Of a DNA stretch of 64,000 nt, positions 16,982-26,726 are shown piece by piece. How positions within the stretch are numbered: position 1 is the first letter of the stretch; each line of letters starts with the position of its first letter. This DNA is from Salinibacterium amurskyense (GTDB taxonomy: Bacteria > Actinomycetota > Actinomycetes > Actinomycetales > Microbacteriaceae): assembly GCF_002797685.1 (NCBI RefSeq), contig NZ_PGFH01000001.1, forward strand, positions 1,736,001 to 1,800,000, in the 5' to 3' direction. The translations under genes were made by a program, and so were the position numbers. Below the pieces are notes generated by a model. The model was not told the origin of the DNA. It made no database searches and saw only the letters and a list, made by a program, of their open reading frames with translations.

Positions 16982-17002
16982 GACACCAACGCAAGGAACC
17001 CC

Positions 17003-17584
17003 GTGGCAAAAACATCTTCGACCGATAACACCCCTACTCCCGAGAACTCCGACGAGCACGACAGCGTCACCTCGGGCAAGGGGCGCCCTACCCCCACTCG
17101 CAAGGAGCGCGAAGCCGCAAACTTGCGCCCTCTCGTCTCCAATGACCGCAAAGAAGCGCGTCGCACAGCTCGCACTCAAATGCAGGCAGAGCGCGAACGA
17201 GCCCGCATTGGCATGGCGAACGGCGAAGAAAAGTACCTTCCGATTCGTGACCGCGGACCGCAGAAGCGTTTCGTCCGTGATTACGTGGATGCGCGCTTCA
17301 ACGTAGGCGAACTGCTGGTGCCGATGATGTTCGCTGTGATCATCATGACCTTCTTCCCGCAGCCCGAGGTGCAGGTCATCGGCCTCATGGCGCTGTGGGG
17401 CTTTTTCCTTGTCGCCACTCTCGACGCCGTACTGCTCGGACTTCGACTGCGTAAGAAGATCAACGAGAAGTTTGGCGAGTCTCGCGCCGAACGCGTCCGC
17501 TGGTACGCCGCAATGCGCTCACTCCAGCTGCGCATCATGCGTCTTCCCAAGCCGCAGGTTAAGCGCGGCGAGTTCCCGGCCTAA
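17003..17584 (+). CDS. DUF3043 membrane protein
   Basis: A 193-residue protein of the actinobacterial DUF3043 family. The first 70 residues are charged and low complexity (GKGRPTPTRKEREAANLRPL, then Arg/Glu-rich helix). A conserved YLPIRDRGPQKRFVRDYVDARFNVGELL block follows, then two transmembrane helices (about residues 105-122 and 128-148) and a basic C-terminal tail. Function is unknown; the family is restricted to actinobacteria and is often near trpD/qcr or erpA genes. The GTG start has AAGGAA 5 bases upstream. Confidence 0.88.
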   Translation: MAKTSSTDNTPTPENSDEHDSVTSGKGRPTPTRKEREAANLRPLVSNDRKEARRTARTQMQAERERARIGMANGEEKYLPIRDRGPQKRFVRDYVDARFNVGELLVPMMFAVIIMTFFPQPEVQVIGLMALWGFFLVATLDAVLLGLRLRKKINEKFGESRAERVRWYAAMRSLQLRIMRLPKPQVKRGEFPA

Positions 17585-17597
17585 GGTTCTTTCGTCC

Positions 17598-17637
17598 GAA
17601 CGGCGCCGCGCGTGAGAACACTCGCGTGGGGCCGTTC
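17598..17637 (+). terminator. Imperfect hairpin after the DUF3043 gene
   Basis: GAACGGC (17598-17604) pairs with GCCGTTC (17631-17637), with further pairing of a CGCG-rich inner stem around a short AACA loop. It sits between the DUF3043 gene and the convergent pyrD. Confidence 0.6.
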
Positions 17638-17692
17638 AATGACGTCGCCGTAGCGGGCGTCGTCGTAGCGGGGCGACCTCAGCGCTGCGCTG

Positions 17693-18724
17693 CTAGGCGC
17701 CCTCTGAACGCGTCAGTTTCGCGAGCTTCGAGTTGATCGACCGCGCCCAGAACGGGCCGCGGTAGATGAACCCGGTGTAACCCTGCACGAGCGTGGCTCC
17801 TTCACGAAGCCGCTCGGCAACGTCTTCGGCGGTCTCGACTCCGCCGACGGAGATTACACAGAACTCTGAGGGCACGACCGCCCGGATGATGCGAAGCAGT
17901 TCGAGAGAACGCGCCGCGACCGGCTTGCCCGATACTCCCCCGGCCCCGGCGGCTGCGACCGTCTCGGCGGGCGTTGAAAGACCTTCACGGGAGAGCGTCG
18001 TGTTCGTCGCGATGATGCCATCGAGTTCGTCGACAGCGAGACGCGCGATGGCGCGAGCTTCGTCGTCCGTCACGTCGGGAGCGATCTTCACGAGAACCGG
18101 CGTCTGGCCCGCAGCCGACTTAACTGCGGTGAGCAAAGGCTTGAGCTTGTCGATCTCTTGGAGCCCTCGGAGACCGGGCGTGTTGGGTGAGCTGACGTTG
18201 ACGACGAGATAGTCAGCAAGCGGCGCCAATGCCCGAGCGCTCGTAAGGTAATCCGCCACCGCATCGTCGACCGCGACCACTCGCGACTTGCCGATGTTGA
18301 CACCAATGATTGGTCGACCTGCTCGGCGACGAGCACGCTCGATCACGTGGGCGGCTCGAATCGCTCCCGCGTTATTGAAGCCCATGCGGTTGATGACGCC
18401 ACGATCTGCCACGAGACGGAACAGGCGAGGCTTCGGGTTACCAGGCTGCGGCAACGCCGTGATCGTGCCGACCTCCACGTGGCTGAAGCCCAGCTGACCC
18501 AGGCCCTGAATACCCACACCAGATTTGTCGAACCCGGCAGCGACACCAAAAGGCGAGTCGAAGGTAAGCCCCAGAGTCTCTACGCGCAATGAGGGATCAA
18601 CCGGACGCTGCAACAGCTTTCCCACGCCAACTACGGGCAGCGCACGAATCACTGAGAACGCCAACGAGTGCGCGAACTCTGGATCGAGTCGCTTGAGAAC
18701 AGTGCGGAAGAAAATGTCGTACAT
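17693..18724 (-). CDS. pyrD: Dihydroorotate dehydrogenase (quinone), class 2
   Basis: A 343-residue class 2 DHODH that oxidises dihydroorotate to orotate and reduces the quinone pool, in pyrimidine synthesis. The N-terminal helical extension (YDIFFRTVLKRLDPEFAHSLAF) is the membrane-association element of class 2 enzymes. GVAAGFDKSG, the NRMGFNNAGA substrate region, NVSSPNTPGLR with the catalytic serine, and the C-terminal ISVGGVETAEDVAERLREGATLVQGYTGFIYRGP FMN-phosphate region are all present (last stretch spans about 17760-17860). It stands alone without other pyr genes. It follows nrdR by 57 bases on the same strand. Confidence 0.95.
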   Translation of the reverse strand: MYDIFFRTVLKRLDPEFAHSLAFSVIRALPVVGVGKLLQRPVDPSLRVETLGLTFDSPFGVAAGFDKSGVGIQGLGQLGFSHVEVGTITALPQPGNPKPRLFRLVADRGVINRMGFNNAGAIRAAHVIERARRRAGRPIIGVNIGKSRVVAVDDAVADYLTSARALAPLADYLVVNVSSPNTPGLRGLQEIDKLKPLLTAVKSAAGQTPVLVKIAPDVTDDEARAIARLAVDELDGIIATNTTLSREGLSTPAETVAAAGAGGVSGKPVAARSLELLRIIRAVVPSEFCVISVGGVETAEDVAERLREGATLVQGYTGFIYRGPFWARSINSKLAKLTRSEGA

Positions 18725-18781
18725 GGCTAACGGTGCTCTCAGCGGTAGGAGGTGGGGAGAATCAACAAGTCACCGCGGCGA

Positions 18782-19240
18782 CTACGAAGCGGTGCCGTGG
18801 TCGAGACGAAGTTGGTTGATCGCGGCGTCAAAGTCGTCGAGCGAGTCAAACGCTTGATAGACGCTAGCGAAACGGAGGTACGCGACCTCATCGAGATCAC
18901 GCAACGGCGAAAGAATCGCAAGACCAATCTCATTGGCGTCGATCTGAGCCGCACCCGTTGCGCGAATCGCTTCTTCGACCTTCTGGGCGAGCACCGCCAA
19001 ATCGGTATCGGTGACGGGGCGCCCCTGGCACGCTTTACGTACACCACTGACGATCTTCTCGCGACTAAACGATTCCACGACGCCGTTGCGCTTGATCACG
19101 TTCAACGATGCGGTCTCGGTGGTGGAGAAACGGCGGCCACACTCGGGGCACTGGCGACGGCGACGAATCGAAAGGCCGTCGTCACTGGTTCGTGAGTCGA
19201 CAACCCTGCTGTCAGGATGCCTGCAAAAAGGGCAATACAT
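18782..19240 (-). CDS. nrdR: Transcriptional repressor NrdR
   Basis: A 152-residue repressor of ribonucleotide reductase genes. The N-terminal zinc ribbon has C3, C6, C31 and C34 in CPFC...CPEC, with the RRRR patch used for DNA contact. The ATP-cone follows ([24 protein letters not shown]), which binds ATP and dATP. Length is typical. NrdR represses nrd genes by binding paired NrdR boxes; no nrd genes and no obvious boxes are in the window. It starts 20 bases after hisD, so hisD-nrdR are probably co-transcribed. A short GAGGA precedes the ATG closely. Confidence 0.96.
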   Translation of the reverse strand: MYCPFCRHPDSRVVDSRTSDDGLSIRRRRQCPECGRRFSTTETASLNVIKRNGVVESFSREKIVSGVRKACQGRPVTDTDLAVLAQKVEEAIRATGAAQIDANEIGLAILSPLRDLDEVAYLRFASVYQAFDSLDDFDAAINQLRLDHGTAS

Positions 19241-19260
19241 AGTTCCTCAAGAGTACCCGG

Positions 19261-20574
19261 TTAGCGATCGGTGAATCGCTTACTCACAGCCGAGCCGTGA
19301 GCCGGGAGATCCTCAGCGGTACTGAGCGCCACGATGTGGGGCTCAAGCGCACGCAAAGCGTCGTGGCTGTAGCGAATAACCTGCTGCGGACGCAGGAACG
19401 TGTACGCGCCGAGGCCGGATGAGAAGCGCGACTGGCCGCCGGTAGGGAGTACGTGATTCGAGCCGGCGAGGTAATCGCCCAAACTGACGGGTGACTGGTC
19501 ACCGAGGAAGATTGCTCCGGCGTTATCGATCATGTCGAGTACCGCCCCCGATTCTTCCGTCTGGATTTCAAGGTGCTCGGGACCGTAAGCGTTACTGAGC
19601 GCAGCAGCGGCAGCCATGTCGCTAACCAAAACGATCGCCGACTGCTGCCCGTCGAGAGCCACGGAGGCGCGCTGAGAGTGCGGCGTTGCTGCCAGTTGTT
19701 CAGCAAGGTGCGTTCGCACGGCATCCGCTAGTTCTTCGGAATCGGTGACAAGAACGGCAGCGGCAAGCTCATCGTGCTCTGCTTGGCTCAGTAAGTCTGC
19801 AGCGACGAGGCGGGGATCGGCCGAGCCGTCCGCGATGATCAAGATCTCGGTGGGACCAGCTTCGGAGTCGATGCCGACTACACCACGCACAGCACGCTTG
19901 GCTGCGGCAACATAAACGTTGCCCGGGCCCGTAATGATGTCAACGGGGTCGAGTCCAAGTTCCTGAACGCCATAGGCGAAGGCACCGATAGCACCCGCGC
20001 CACCCATGGCATAAACCTCGTCCACGCCGAGCAGACCGGCCGCACCCAAAATCGTGGGGTGCACTGCTCCCCCGAAACTACGCTGCGGCGGGGAGGCTAA
20101 GGCGACCGACGAAACGCCCGCGATCTGGGCAGGAACGACATTCATGATCACGCTCGAGGGATAAACAGCCTTACCGCCAGGAACATAAAGACCCACACGG
20201 TTGACCGGCTGCCAGCGCTGAACAATCTCTGCCCCGTCACCCAGCTGCGTCATCATGGGCGGCGGCACTTGGGCCTTGCTCGCCGTGCGCACACGGTCAA
20301 TCGCCAGTTCAAGGGCCTCACGAACGGATGGCTCAAGGGCACGAGTTGCTCGAGTGATCTCATCGGCGTGAATTCGTACACGCGCAGGAAGAACGCCGTC
20401 AAGGCGCTCGGCCTGGTCAAGAAGAGCTTGCTCGCCGTGCTCCCTCACATCGTTGATGAGCTGGATCGCGGCGGCGGAGGCCACCGACACGTCCATTTGG
20501 GCACGCGGGATGACACGAGAGAGTTCCGCACGGCTCAGAGCGGCGGACCGGAGATCAATTGTATTCAGCGACAT
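19261..20574 (-). CDS. hisD: Histidinol dehydrogenase
   Basis: A 437-residue enzyme that performs the last two steps of histidine synthesis, oxidising histidinol to histidine with NAD and zinc. Clear stretches are RVGLYVPGGKAVYPSSVIMNVVPAQIAGV, GAGAIGAFAYG, ITGPGNVYVAAAKRAV and GIDSEAGPTEILIIADGSAD in the first half, and the C-terminal NHVLPTGGQSRFSSGLGAYTFLR with the catalytic and metal residues (each within about 19330-20160). No other his genes follow, so the pathway is split. It is divergent from the flavin reductase gene. Confidence 0.96.
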   Translation of the reverse strand: MSLNTIDLRSAALSRAELSRVIPRAQMDVSVASAAAIQLINDVREHGEQALLDQAERLDGVLPARVRIHADEITRATRALEPSVREALELAIDRVRTASKAQVPPPMMTQLGDGAEIVQRWQPVNRVGLYVPGGKAVYPSSVIMNVVPAQIAGVSSVALASPPQRSFGGAVHPTILGAAGLLGVDEVYAMGGAGAIGAFAYGVQELGLDPVDIITGPGNVYVAAAKRAVRGVVGIDSEAGPTEILIIADGSADPRLVAADLLSQAEHDELAAAVLVTDSEELADAVRTHLAEQLAATPHSQRASVALDGQQSAIVLVSDMAAAAALSNAYGPEHLEIQTEESGAVLDMIDNAGAIFLGDQSPVSLGDYLAGSNHVLPTGGQSRFSSGLGAYTFLRPQQVIRYSHDALRALEPHIVALSTAEDLPAHGSAVSKRFTDR

Positions 20575-20641
20575 GGCTTGACCATGCTAGTTCTTTCTCT
20601 GCTTGGAATTCGCCTTGGGCAATTAGGGTTGAGGTGAGCAT

Positions 20642-21160
20642 ATGGATAATTCAGACGTAGCAAACGGAATCGACGCCTTCAAGGCTGCCTTCAGGCGCCA
20701 TGCCGCGGGTGTTGCCGCCATCACATCAGTCGCCCCGGACGGTCGCCCTGTGGGGTTCACTGCGACCTCTCTTGCGTCGCTCGCAGCCGTGCCACCCATG
20801 GCGACCTTCAACATGGCGCAAGTGTCGAGCTCGTGGCCCGCAATCACTGTCGGGAACCAGATCGCGATCCACATGCTGGGCCCCCACAGCCGCCACCTTG
20901 CCGAAACTATGGCCGCCGACCACGACCTGCGATTCGTGGGAGACCACTGGAAGCCCACCGAGAGCGGGCTCCCCCTGCTAGAAGGCGCGACCGCAGTCAT
21001 GATCGGGCGCATCGTTGACGTGCATCCAGTGCACAACAACGCCGTTGTCGTAGTCGAGATCGAGCATGGCATCCTCGGCGACGAAGACGAAGCACTGCTC
21101 TACCACGAGCGCACCTATATGCGGCCAATAGAGCTGGAGCACGAATCGCCTAGCGTCTAG
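20642..21160 (+). CDS. Flavin reductase family protein
   Basis: A 172-residue flavin reductase-like, FMN-binding split-barrel protein. It shows the family's opening helix (FKAAFRRHAAGVAAITSV), the PVGFTATSLASLAAVPPMATFNM flavin region and the LGPHSRHLAETMA loop. Family members use NAD(P)H to reduce FMN or FAD for partner monooxygenases. No monooxygenase gene is nearby, so the partner is unknown. GAGGTG lies 7 bases before the ATG. It faces dnaE, which ends 62 bases downstream on the opposite strand. Confidence 0.85.
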   Translation: MDNSDVANGIDAFKAAFRRHAAGVAAITSVAPDGRPVGFTATSLASLAAVPPMATFNMAQVSSSWPAITVGNQIAIHMLGPHSRHLAETMAADHDLRFVGDHWKPTESGLPLLEGATAVMIGRIVDVHPVHNNAVVVVEIEHGILGDEDEALLYHERTYMRPIELEHESPSV

Positions 21161-21222
21161 CTACCGCGCGCAGTCGCACCCCCGGTGGCCACGATTGAGC
21201 GGACTACCGAAGTACTCCGCAA

Positions 21223-24200
21223 TCAGCCGAGCGAACCCGGCCCCAGCAGAGACTTCACTTCGCCATAAAGATCAGCGGAGACCTTTACTCGGTATGGGAG
21301 TTCGAACACTCGCGCGACATCGCCGCGAACGAGGCGCAAGCGCACTTCGACATCACCAGCGTGCCGGATGAGAACCTCGCCTAGGCCCGACACAACATCC
21401 GTCGTTGCCCGTTGTTCTTTCACCGTGAGCACGATCGGCCCCGAGCCCAAGCTAGGCCCTAGATCAGGCGAGAACATACTCACGGCGTGAAGGTTCATAC
21501 CGTCGTCACGTGCGCTAGCTCGACCGCGCACCACGACGATGGAGTCATTGACTAGCCCAGGTGCAAATTCTTGATACGTCTTGCCCAAGAACATAACGTC
21601 GATCTCGCCCGCAAAGTCTTCTACTGTGACGATGCCGTACTGATTTCCGCTGTTGCGGGCAACTCGATGTTGCACGCTCGTCACGAGACCCGCGATGGAA
21701 ACGTGCTCGCCATCGGCGACCGCGTCCCCCGACAACACCTCGGTGATCGTAAAGTCCTGATGCTTGGCAAGCTGAAGCTCGAGGCCGGACAGCGGATGAT
21801 CGGAGACATAGAGCCCGAGCATCTCGCGCTCGAAGGCCAGCTTGTCGCGTTTCGACCATTCTGGGCGGTCAGGAACACCGTCGTCATCCTCGTCGAAATC
21901 GAAGATTCCCCCGAAGAGATCAACTTGACCGTTCGCCTCATTGCGCTTAAGGCTCACCGCGGAGTCGCAAGCACCCTCGTGAATTTCGAGCAATCCGCGG
22001 CGCGTTGCGCCCAAGGAGTCGAACGCTCCCGACTTAATCAACGACTCCACGGTTCGCTTGTTGGCGACCTGAATCGATACCTTGCGCAAGAAATCATGGA
22101 ACGACTCGAAACGACCCTTTTCGGTGCGCGCGCGCACGATCTGCTCCACGACGGCGGCACCGACGTTACGCACTGCACCGAGGCCGAAGCGGATGTCGCC
22201 GGCGACGGCAGTGAAGTTGACGGTCGACTCATTGACGTCTGGCGCCAGCACCTTGATGCCCATGCGCCGACACTCGCTCAAGTACATCCCGAGTTTGTCT
22301 TTGGAGTCGCCGACGCTGGTGAGAAGCGCCGCCATATATTCGGCCGGGTAGTTGGCCTTGAGATAGGCAGTCCAATAGCTGAGAACGCCGTAGCCCGCAC
22401 TGTGCGCCTTGTTGAAGGCGTAGTCGGCGAACGGCATGAGCGTTTCCCACAACACCTTGACAGCTTCTTTGCTGTAGCCGTTGTTTTGCATGCCGGCTTC
22501 GAAGCCGAGGAATTGCTTGTCGAGCTCTTCCTTCTTCTTCTTACCCATGGCGCGGCGAAGAACGTCGGCTTGACCGAGGCTGAAGCCAGCAACCTTCTGG
22601 GCAACCGACATCACTTGCTCTTGGTACACGATCAGGCCGAACGTTGTACCAAGAATTTCGCGCAGGGGCTCTTCAAGCTCGGAATGAATAGCATCGATGC
22701 CTTCAAGACCGTTCTTACGAAGCGCGTACTTCGTGTGCGAGTTCATTCCCATGGGGCCCGGACGGTACAGGGCGATTACCGCAGAAATATCTTCGAAGTT
22801 GGTGGGTTTCAGCTGCTTGAGCAGGGCACGCATTGGCCCACCATCGAGCTGGAATACACCGAGGGTGTCTCCTCGCGCAAGCAAGTCGTAGGTCTTTTGA
22901 TCCGCATCCAGATCGAGATCTTCGATGATGAGAGGGGACCCGGTATTGGCCTCGATCATCTTGAGCGCATCTTCGATAACTGTGAGGTTTCGAAGACCCA
23001 AGAAGTCCATCTTGATCAAGCCAAGGCTCTCCAGCGGCGGCTGGTCGAACTGAGTGATAATCGCGCCATCATCTTCTCGGCGCATGATCGGCAACACATC
23101 GAGCAGCGGCTCAGCCGAAAGGACAACCCCGGCGGCGTGAACTCCCCATTGGCGTTTCAGCCCCTCAAGGCCAACAGCGGTTTCGAATACTTTCGCGGCT
23201 TCGTGATCAGTATCGACGATGCCCCGGATGTCGGCGGCCTCTTTGTACCGCGCCGCGTCCTTGTTGCGCACATCACCGAGCGAAATATCTTTACCCATGA
23301 TGGCCGGAGGCATCGCCTTGGTGAGCTTCTCGCCCACCGAATACGGCATGCCCAGCACTCTCGCCGAATCTTTCAGCGCTTGCTTGGCCTTGATCGTTCC
23401 GTACGTGACGATTTGAGCTACTCGGTCGTCGCCGTATTTATCGGTGACGTAGCGAATGACTTCGCCGCGTCGACGATCGTCGAAGTCGACGTCGACGTCG
23501 GGCATCGAGACACGTTCAGGGTTGAGGAAGCGCTCGAAGATCAAACCGTGCGCGAGCGGGTCAAGTTCGGTGATTCCGACCGCATACGAGGCCATGGAAC
23601 CGGCAGCGGAACCACGACCGGGCCCCACACGGATGCCCTGGGACTTGGCCCACTGGATGAAGTCAGCGACCACGAGGAAGTAGCCGGGGAAGCCCATCTG
23701 CTGAATAACATCAACTTCATACTTGGCTTGCGCCAAATGGGCCTCGGATGGCGCGTTATTGAAGCGCTTGTTCATGCCCCGCGCGACTTCTTTTTCAAAC
23801 CAGGTCGCTTCGGTCTCCCCTTCGGGGACCGGGAAGCGCGGCATCAAGTCACGGCCTTCAAAGTTGATCTCGCTGCGCTCGGCGATCAACAGAGTGTTGT
23901 TGCACGCCTCGGGATGCTCGCGGAACAACGATCGCATTTCCGCTGCCGACTTGAGGTAGAACTCGTTGGAGTCGAACTTGAAACGGTTGGGGTCGTCAAG
24001 CGTTGAGGCCGACTGTACACACAGCAGCGCTGCGTGGGCGGTGGCATCGTGAGCATGCGTGTAGTGCAGGTCGTTGGTGGCCAGCAACGGCATATCGAGC
24101 TCTTTAGCGAGCTTGATGAGATCGAGCATCGTGCGTCGCTCAATGTCGATGCCGTGATCCATGACTTCGGCAAAGAAGTTCTCTTTGCCGAAGATATCTT

Positions 24201-24747
24201 GGAACTCAGCGGCCGCTTGACGCGCCTCGTCGTAGAGCCCCAAGCGGAGTTTGGTTTGCACCTCGCCACCGACGCAACCCGTGGTGGCGATGATGCCCTT
24301 GGAGTACTGACTCAGCAGCTCGCGGTCCATACGGGGCTTGAAATAGAAACCCTCGATGGAGGCGCGCGACGAGAGACGGAAGAGGTTATGCATTCCCTCG
24401 TTGTTTTGAGAAAGCAACGTCATGTGGGTGTAGGCACCGCTACCACCGACATCGTCGCGAGCTTGGTCGCTACGACCCCAACGAACTCGGGTCTTATCGC
24501 CGCGTGCCGTACCCGGTGTTACGTAGGCTTCCGTACCGATAATCGGCTTGATGCCTTTGGCCGTTGCCTGTTTCCAGAAGTCGTAGGCACCGAACATGTT
24601 GCCATGGTCGGTAATCGCAATTGCAGGCATTCCCTGCTCGACAGCGGCATCCAACAGCGGTCCGACGCGGGCAGCGCCGTCGAGCATCGAGTACTCACTG
24701 TGAACGTGCAAATGCACAAACGAGTCGTTATTAGCAGCCACAGACAC
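21223..24747 (-). CDS. dnaE: DNA polymerase III alpha subunit
   Basis: A 1174-residue DnaE1-type replicative polymerase. The PHP domain opens with FVHLHVHSEYSMLDGAARV and contains ITDHGNMFGAYDFW. The polymerase active site shows GPGRGSAAGSMASYAVGIT and PDVDVDFDDRRRGEVIRYV with its acidic residues, followed by FNKAHSAGYGVLSYWTAYLK. A helix-hairpin-helix region and an OB-fold (VSIAGLVTSVQHRVARNSGNQYGIVTVEDFAG, about 21590-21690) complete the order. Length is normal for actinobacterial DnaE1. The start is a GTG with TTCGGA close upstream. Downstream of rluD on the same strand, an order common in actinobacteria. Confidence 0.97.
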   Translation of the reverse strand: MSVAANNDSFVHLHVHSEYSMLDGAARVGPLLDAAVEQGMPAIAITDHGNMFGAYDFWKQATAKGIKPIIGTEAYVTPGTARGDKTRVRWGRSDQARDDVGGSGAYTHMTLLSQNNEGMHNLFRLSSRASIEGFYFKPRMDRELLSQYSKGIIATTGCVGGEVQTKLRLGLYDEARQAAAEFQDIFGKENFFAEVMDHGIDIERRTMLDLIKLAKELDMPLLATNDLHYTHAHDATAHAALLCVQSASTLDDPNRFKFDSNEFYLKSAAEMRSLFREHPEACNNTLLIAERSEINFEGRDLMPRFPVPEGETEATWFEKEVARGMNKRFNNAPSEAHLAQAKYEVDVIQQMGFPGYFLVVADFIQWAKSQGIRVGPGRGSAAGSMASYAVGITELDPLAHGLIFERFLNPERVSMPDVDVDFDDRRRGEVIRYVTDKYGDDRVAQIVTYGTIKAKQALKDSARVLGMPYSVGEKLTKAMPPAIMGKDISLGDVRNKDAARYKEAADIRGIVDTDHEAAKVFETAVGLEGLKRQWGVHAAGVVLSAEPLLDVLPIMRREDDGAIITQFDQPPLESLGLIKMDFLGLRNLTVIEDALKMIEANTGSPLIIEDLDLDADQKTYDLLARGDTLGVFQLDGGPMRALLKQLKPTNFEDISAVIALYRPGPMGMNSHTKYALRKNGLEGIDAIHSELEEPLREILGTTFGLIVYQEQVMSVAQKVAGFSLGQADVLRRAMGKKKKEELDKQFLGFEAGMQNNGYSKEAVKVLWETLMPFADYAFNKAHSAGYGVLSYWTAYLKANYPAEYMAALLTSVGDSKDKLGMYLSECRRMGIKVLAPDVNESTVNFTAVAGDIRFGLGAVRNVGAAVVEQIVRARTEKGRFESFHDFLRKVSIQVANKRTVESLIKSGAFDSLGATRRGLLEIHEGACDSAVSLKRNEANGQVDLFGGIFDFDEDDDGVPDRPEWSKRDKLAFEREMLGLYVSDHPLSGLELQLAKHQDFTITEVLSGDAVADGEHVSIAGLVTSVQHRVARNSGNQYGIVTVEDFAGEIDVMFLGKTYQEFAPGLVNDSIVVVRGRASARDDGMNLHAVSMFSPDLGPSLGSGPIVLTVKEQRATTDVVSGLGEVLIRHAGDVEVRLRLVRGDVARVFELPYRVKVSADLYGEVKSLLGPGSLG

Positions 24748-24808
24748 TCCGAATTCTTTCGAAATCTAGCCTAAGCCAGCACCCCAGACGGACTCTAACT
24801 GACGCGCC

Positions 24809-25729
24809 CTAGTCGGCCCGAAGCACCTCAAGTGCTGCCTGAAGGTCGGCCGGATACGGCGACTCGAACGTGACCTGTTCGCCCGTGGCAGGATGGGCAA
24901 ATCCCAGCTTGTGAGCGTGCAACCACTGGCGTGTGAGCCCCAGTCGAGACGAGATAGTGGGATCGGCGCCGTACATGGTGTCTCCGACGCACGGATGCCG
25001 TTGTGCGGCCATGTGAACCCGAATTTGGTGCGTTCGCCCGGTTTCGAGGTGCACCTCAACAAGCGCCGCCGAGGGAAATGCCTCGAGTGTCTCGTAGTGA
25101 GTGATCGAGTCTTTGCCGCCGGCAACGACTGCGAACTTCCAACTCGACCCCGGATGACGACCGATCGGTGCGTCGATAGTTCCGGCGAGTGGATCGGGGT
25201 GTCCCTGCACGATGGAGTGGTAAATCTTGCTGACCTCGCGGTCGTGGAACGCACGCTTGAGCGCCGTGTAGGCGATTTCAGACTTCGCAACGACCATAAG
25301 TCCACTCGTGCCCGCGTCGAGGCGGTGAACGATTCCGGCGCGTTCAGCCGCACCCGAGGTGGAGATCCGGTAGCCGGCGCCCGCAAGAGCACCGAGAACA
25401 GTGACGCCGTCCCAACCGATGGAAGGATGCGCGGCAACACCCGCAGGCTTGTCGATCACGACAATGTGCTCATCGTCGTAGATGATGCCCAGAGTGTCGA
25501 GCACCACTGGCACGATCTGCGGCTCGGTCTTTGATACCCACGACACTTCGAGCCACGCACCGGCAGCGAGCCGATCGGACTTGCCCACCGTGGAACCGTC
25601 CATGGTGACGCCACCACCGGCAGCTACCTCAGCGGCGAAGGTACGGGAGAAACCCAACAACTTGGCGAGAGCGGCATCAACTCGTTGCCCCGCGAGGCCC
25701 TCGGGAACCGGCAAGCTTCGAGTTTCCAC
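24809..25729 (-). CDS. rluD: RluD-type 23S rRNA pseudouridine synthase
   Basis: A 306-residue pseudouridine synthase of the RluA/RluD family. The GTG at 25729 is chosen over longer frames because AAGGAG lies 5 bases before it and the protein then begins at the S4 domain region. The S4 domain ([32 protein letters not shown]) is followed by [13 protein letters not shown], the catalytic motif [16 protein letters not shown] with the essential Asp, and [15 protein letters not shown]. The RluD subgroup converts uridines in helix 69 of 23S rRNA. Target assignment is by family only. In many actinobacteria lspA precedes this gene; here divIVA does. Confidence 0.9.
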   Translation of the reverse strand: METRSLPVPEGLAGQRVDAALAKLLGFSRTFAAEVAAGGGVTMDGSTVGKSDRLAAGAWLEVSWVSKTEPQIVPVVLDTLGIIYDDEHIVVIDKPAGVAAHPSIGWDGVTVLGALAGAGYRISTSGAAERAGIVHRLDAGTSGLMVVAKSEIAYTALKRAFHDREVSKIYHSIVQGHPDPLAGTIDAPIGRHPGSSWKFAVVAGGKDSITHYETLEAFPSAALVEVHLETGRTHQIRVHMAAQRHPCVGDTMYGADPTISSRLGLTRQWLHAHKLGFAHPATGEQVTFESPYPADLQAALEVLRAD

Positions 25730-25806
25730 TGATGCTCCTTGATAGTTATGACGAACGGTGTGACGCCACACTCCCCCGGCTTCGCCGAATGGGGTGCGAA
25801 CACAGC

Positions 25807-25824
25807 AAAAGCCGCCAGCGGCGG
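25807..25824 (-). terminator. Terminator after divIVA
   Basis: CCGCC (25812-25816) and GGCGG (25820-25824) form a short stem with a 3-base loop, followed on the minus strand by TTTT. It lies between the divIVA stop and the rluD start. Confidence 0.5.
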
Positions 25825-25870
25825 TGGAGCCTAAGCTCGCACCGACCGACTGACGGCCACTGCAGAAAAA

Positions 25871-26698
25871 CTAGCTACCGGAGAAACCCGAGAAGCTGGC
25901 CGGAGGCTGCTGTGCCGACTGAGGCGCAGCGAAGTCTTCGGGGGTGAGGTGACCAGAGGGCTGCGAGACCGGAGCCTGGCCCTGCTGAGCGGACTCTTGA
26001 AGCGAAGGGCCACCGGCGGTGACCAGGCTCGACGAGTCGAGCTCGTGCAGCTGGTCTTCGATGTAGCTCTTGAGCTTCTCGCGGTACTCGCGCTCGAAGT
26101 TACGCAGCGATTCGATGCGACCTTCGAGAGCTTCGCGCTGCTGCTCGAGAACTCCGAGCTGTTCGCGCTGCTTAGCCTCAGCCTGAGCAGTGATCTCAGC
26201 CGCAGCCGACTTGCTCTCGGCGAGAATCTCGGCAGCAGATGCCTGCCCCTCAGCAACAATTTCAGCGGCGGATGCCTGACCCTCAGCAATGAGAGCGTCA
26301 CGCTTCTGCACACCTTCGCGGACGTGCTCCTCGTGGAGACGACGCGCGAGCTGAAGAAGGTTGTTGGTGCTGCTCGCGTCGTCAAGAACTGACGACACAG
26401 GCTCGGGAGCGGCGACGGCCGGAGCCGGCGCACTCTCGATAGCAGCGGGAGCCGGAGCAGCAATTGCTGCCGGCGCAGGAGCCGCGGCAGCTGCGCTACC
26501 GGCGGACTGCTGAAGTTCAGTCGCCCGAGCTTCAGCCGCACTCAAGCGCTGACGAAGCTCGTCGTTTTCTTGGTTAAGTCGGCGCAACTCAACAACAACC
26601 TCGTCGAGAAAATCGTCGACATCATCTTGGTCGTATCCCTCACGGAATTTTGTTGATTCAAACCGCTTGTTGACCACGTCTTCTGGAGTCAAAGCCAT
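25871..26698 (-). CDS. divIVA: DivIVA/Wag31 polar growth protein
   Basis: A 275-residue DivIVA of the actinobacterial Wag31 type. The ATG at 26698 is used because it gives the canonical ALTPEDVVNKRFESTKFREGYDQDDVDDFLDEVV start; the frame is open three codons earlier. A first coiled coil covers about residues 30-65. A low-complexity Ala/Pro linker (about 65-105) separates it from a long second coiled coil (about 110-215) that contains four near-repeats of (A/E)GQASAAEI. The tail has SGHLTPEDF. DivIVA marks growing poles and curved membrane and recruits the wall machinery. It has its own candidate promoter and ribosome-binding site (AGAGGTGG). Confidence 0.95.
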   Translation of the reverse strand: MALTPEDVVNKRFESTKFREGYDQDDVDDFLDEVVVELRRLNQENDELRQRLSAAEARATELQQSAGSAAAAAPAPAAIAAPAPAAIESAPAPAVAAPEPVSSVLDDASSTNNLLQLARRLHEEHVREGVQKRDALIAEGQASAAEIVAEGQASAAEILAESKSAAAEITAQAEAKQREQLGVLEQQREALEGRIESLRNFEREYREKLKSYIEDQLHELDSSSLVTAGGPSLQESAQQGQAPVSQPSGHLTPEDFAAPQSAQQPPASFSGFSGS

Positions 26699-26726
26699 TG
26701 CCGCCACCTCTAAAACTTTCTTTCAA

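Noticed and set aside
21571-24006. A long open frame (811 codons) opposite dnaE
   Set aside because: It is antisense to dnaE, whose PHP and polymerase motifs are intact along the whole region. Long antisense frames are common in GC-rich genes. It has no family features.
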